Source of the DNA: Labrenzia sp. PHM005
GTDB taxonomy: Bacteria; Pseudomonadota; Alphaproteobacteria; Rhizobiales; Stappiaceae
DNA: 64,000 bases
Assembly: GCF_006517275.1 (NCBI RefSeq)
Contig: NZ_CP041191.1
Span: forward strand, 3,157,001-3,221,000
Direction of reading: 5' to 3'
Below are positions 62,808 through 64,000 of the stretch, piece after piece. Made by a program: the position numbers and the translations under genes. The notes under the pieces are model-generated. The model was given only the letters and a program-made list of their open reading frames with translations. It made no database searches and had not been told where the DNA came from. Within the stretch, counting starts at the first letter, position 1. Each line of letters begins with the position of its first letter.

Positions 62808-63185
62808 ATGCGGGTTACTTCTGAACTATTTGTCAGTGCACTGGTTCGTCAAACGTTTTCTGACAATGGCTTTGCCGCGGTTACCCGCAAAGGCGCAGCT
62901 GAAGCTGGCGCGATACTCGTGATCATTGATCTCCGAAACGGCCGGTACGATCTCTACGCGCCCGCTCCTCAAGCCTTTTTTGACGATGGCGATCAAGGTC
63001 GTCTGTTTGAACAAGTGCTATCTTCCGTTGAACGTGCCGACATTGAAACCCGCCTGGAGCGGGAGGCCCGGATGGATCCGGACTTCTGGGTCGTCGAGAT
63101 CGAAGCGGCCGATGGCAAAGTGGATCTGCCTTTGGCGAAAGATCAAGATACCCCAAACCCGGCAGATGCCTTCTTCCGTCTATAA
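62808..63185 (+). CDS. DUF1491 family protein
   Basis: Protein of 125 residues. The start MRVTSELFVSALVRQTFSDN is the family hallmark, followed by AAEAGAILVIIDLRNGRYDL and the RMDPDFWVVEIE block near residue 90. Function unknown; the gene is widely kept next to peptidoglycan-binding proteins in Hyphomicrobiales. I use the ATG at 62808 with GGAGG five bases upstream; a GTG at 62802 lies inside that site. Confidence 0.92.
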   Translation: MRVTSELFVSALVRQTFSDNGFAAVTRKGAAEAGAILVIIDLRNGRYDLYAPAPQAFFDDGDQGRLFEQVLSSVERADIETRLEREARMDPDFWVVEIEAADGKVDLPLAKDQDTPNPADAFFRL

Positions 63186-63196
63186 GTATTGGTGCG

Positions 63197-64000
63197 CTAG
63201 CCCGTGCTTCGCTGCGTGCGTGCAGAAGACTGCGTTCCTGTCCCCGAACGATGGGATCTGGTGTCGCGGGCGAGCCGGTCCTGGTCTTGGTACTGAGCTG
63301 CATGCCGGGCTGTCTTTTTCTGGTCAGACGGCGGTTGTTCTCCAAGCAAGGTCCAGGAGCCAACCAGAGCTTCAGCCGCCGCCAAACTTAGGTTCCGGTG
63401 CAGGAAAAGCAGTTTTCGAATGTCCTGGATCGGGAGGCGCTCGCCTAGCAGGCGGATCAAGACAGCCGCCGTATTGTCCCGGGACATGCCAAGTGCCTTT
63501 AGAGCAATCACCAAGGCCTCGCCCTGATCCTCTTGCAGCATCATATGGCTGATCGAACTGGGAAGACTCAGCCCTTGCCCGAGACAGTCGGCAAACCGGG
63601 ACCGTTTCTGAAGATTAGCAGCTTTCAAAAGCGCACCGTGCAGACGCAGACGAGCCGTGTCGATGGCAGGGATTTTTGCTTGCAAAGGTGATTGCGCCTG
63701 CTTGATCAGGCCCATGGTTTCGGCTGCTGCTATGGACTTTGCTCGTAAGGAGGCAGGCAGGTAGAGAAACTGGCTCATCAAGCTTTCAGCGTTCAAAGCC
63801 TGGCGGCTGGACAATTCTTGTCCGAGGTCAGCGATAAGGTCGCTGCGCCGGCCAAGCTGCTCCATATGACGCTGGTTCAGAGTGAGATCGTTCCTGTCCA
63901 AAAGAAAGCGAATGGTATCTGTGCTGCCGTAATCACAGAGTGTGGCCAGAATCACTGGTTCCAATGCGTTGCGGCCAGCAATCGCCTTGCGGGCCGTTTC
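63197..64000 (-). CDS. DUF2336 family protein (5' end beyond the window)
   Basis: Partial protein, at least 267 residues, open to the last base. The visible part has repeated helical blocks of the DUF2336 type, with LTLNQRHMEQLGRRSDLIAD and SRDNTAAVLIRLLGERLPIQ near the C-terminal half. A basic, Gln-rich tail of about 35 residues ends it. Function unknown; DUF2336 genes are common in alphaproteobacteria. A TTG at 63964 is a possible start but the frame continues upstream, so I treat it as truncated by the window. Confidence 0.85.
   Translation of the reverse strand, partial: ETARKAIAGRNALEPVILATLCDYGSTDTIRFLLDRNDLTLNQRHMEQLGRRSDLIADLGQELSSRQALNAESLMSQFLYLPASLRAKSIAAAETMGLIKQAQSPLQAKIPAIDTARLRLHGALLKAANLQKRSRFADCLGQGLSLPSSISHMMLQEDQGEALVIALKALGMSRDNTAAVLIRLLGERLPIQDIRKLLFLHRNLSLAAAEALVGSWTLLGEQPPSDQKKTARHAAQYQDQDRLARDTRSHRSGTGTQSSARTQRSTG

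Noticed and set aside
1..64000. CRISPR arrays, insertion sequences, prophage genes, tRNA and rRNA genes
   Set aside because: No regularly spaced repeats, transposase or integrase genes, att-like repeats, or tRNA cloverleaf were noticed, though I could not run a covariance search.

Overview
The window looks like part of the main chromosome of a free-living, probably marine alphaproteobacterium of the order Hyphomicrobiales (Rhizobiales). A Stappiaceae member (Roseibium/Labrenzia type) is my best guess, made from gene content and not from any search. Clues are a MucR/Ros regulator, the alphaproteobacterial F1-ATPase inhibitor zeta, DUF1491/DUF2336/DUF5330/DUF6456 proteins, an Omp25/RopB-type porin-like protein, a TRAP transporter and a Pha/Mrp antiporter. 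Base composition is moderately GC-rich and even. I see no insertion sequence, prophage, CRISPR array, rRNA or tRNA.

Layout. 1-4200: two convergent chemoreceptors, the first cut by the window edge and carrying a C-terminal PilZ domain. 4300-6550: purine operon purC-purS-(35-residue membrane peptide)-purQ-DUF2164, on the minus strand. 6850-12820: housekeeping and small-molecule genes (ATPase inhibitor zeta, HpcH/HpaI aldolase, a divergent LysR/EamA pair with a clear palindromic operator, a small serine hydrolase, an epimerase, a LuxR regulator). 13356-17353: both subunits of methylmalonyl-CoA mutase. 17400-20350: PilZ protein, two DUF2975 membrane proteins with their XRE regulator, and an outer-membrane beta-barrel. 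20425-25877: TRAP transporter dctPQM, whose small permease carries an extra TM2-like/coiled-coil front end, with a haloacid dehalogenase and a VOC protein upstream. 26200-31900: aminotransferase, MFS exporter, tandem periplasmic binding proteins without a permease, a secreted nuclease and a DUF6159 membrane protein. 32000-36800: Fe superoxide dismutase, cytochrome c' with a diheme cytochrome c, a GNAT protein, and a monooxygenase/DUF2798/Rid operon divergent from a LysR gene. 36900-50700: accessory-like stretch with a lipoprotein, an acidic orphan protein, three more binding proteins, oligopeptidase B, an MFS porter, an FG-GAP protein with a MmyB-type regulator, MAPEG, MsrB and a PAS-GGDEF protein with a ruined active site. 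51140-57079: complete seven-gene Mrp/Pha cation/proton antiporter operon. 57400-64000: MucR, a stand-alone DnaA domain-IV-like protein with DUF6456, SufE, DUF5330, a kinase-less sensor protein, a peptidoglycan-binding protein, DUF1491, and a DUF2336 gene running off the end.

Themes. Cyclic-di-GMP appears three times: the chemoreceptor-PilZ fusion, the free PilZ protein, and the degenerate GGDEF protein that keeps an inhibitory-site motif. Scavenging is prominent, with six solute-binding proteins of which only the TRAP one has its membrane partners nearby. Stress and ion balance are covered by SodB, cytochrome c', MsrB and Mrp.

I did not find one large unmistakably new system. The strongest leads are the TM2-coiled-coil-DctQ fusion, the sensor protein lacking a kinase, the orphan DnaA-domain-IV/DUF6456 pair next to MucR, the degenerate GGDEF with an intact RxxD, and the Rid-like protein lacking the catalytic arginine.
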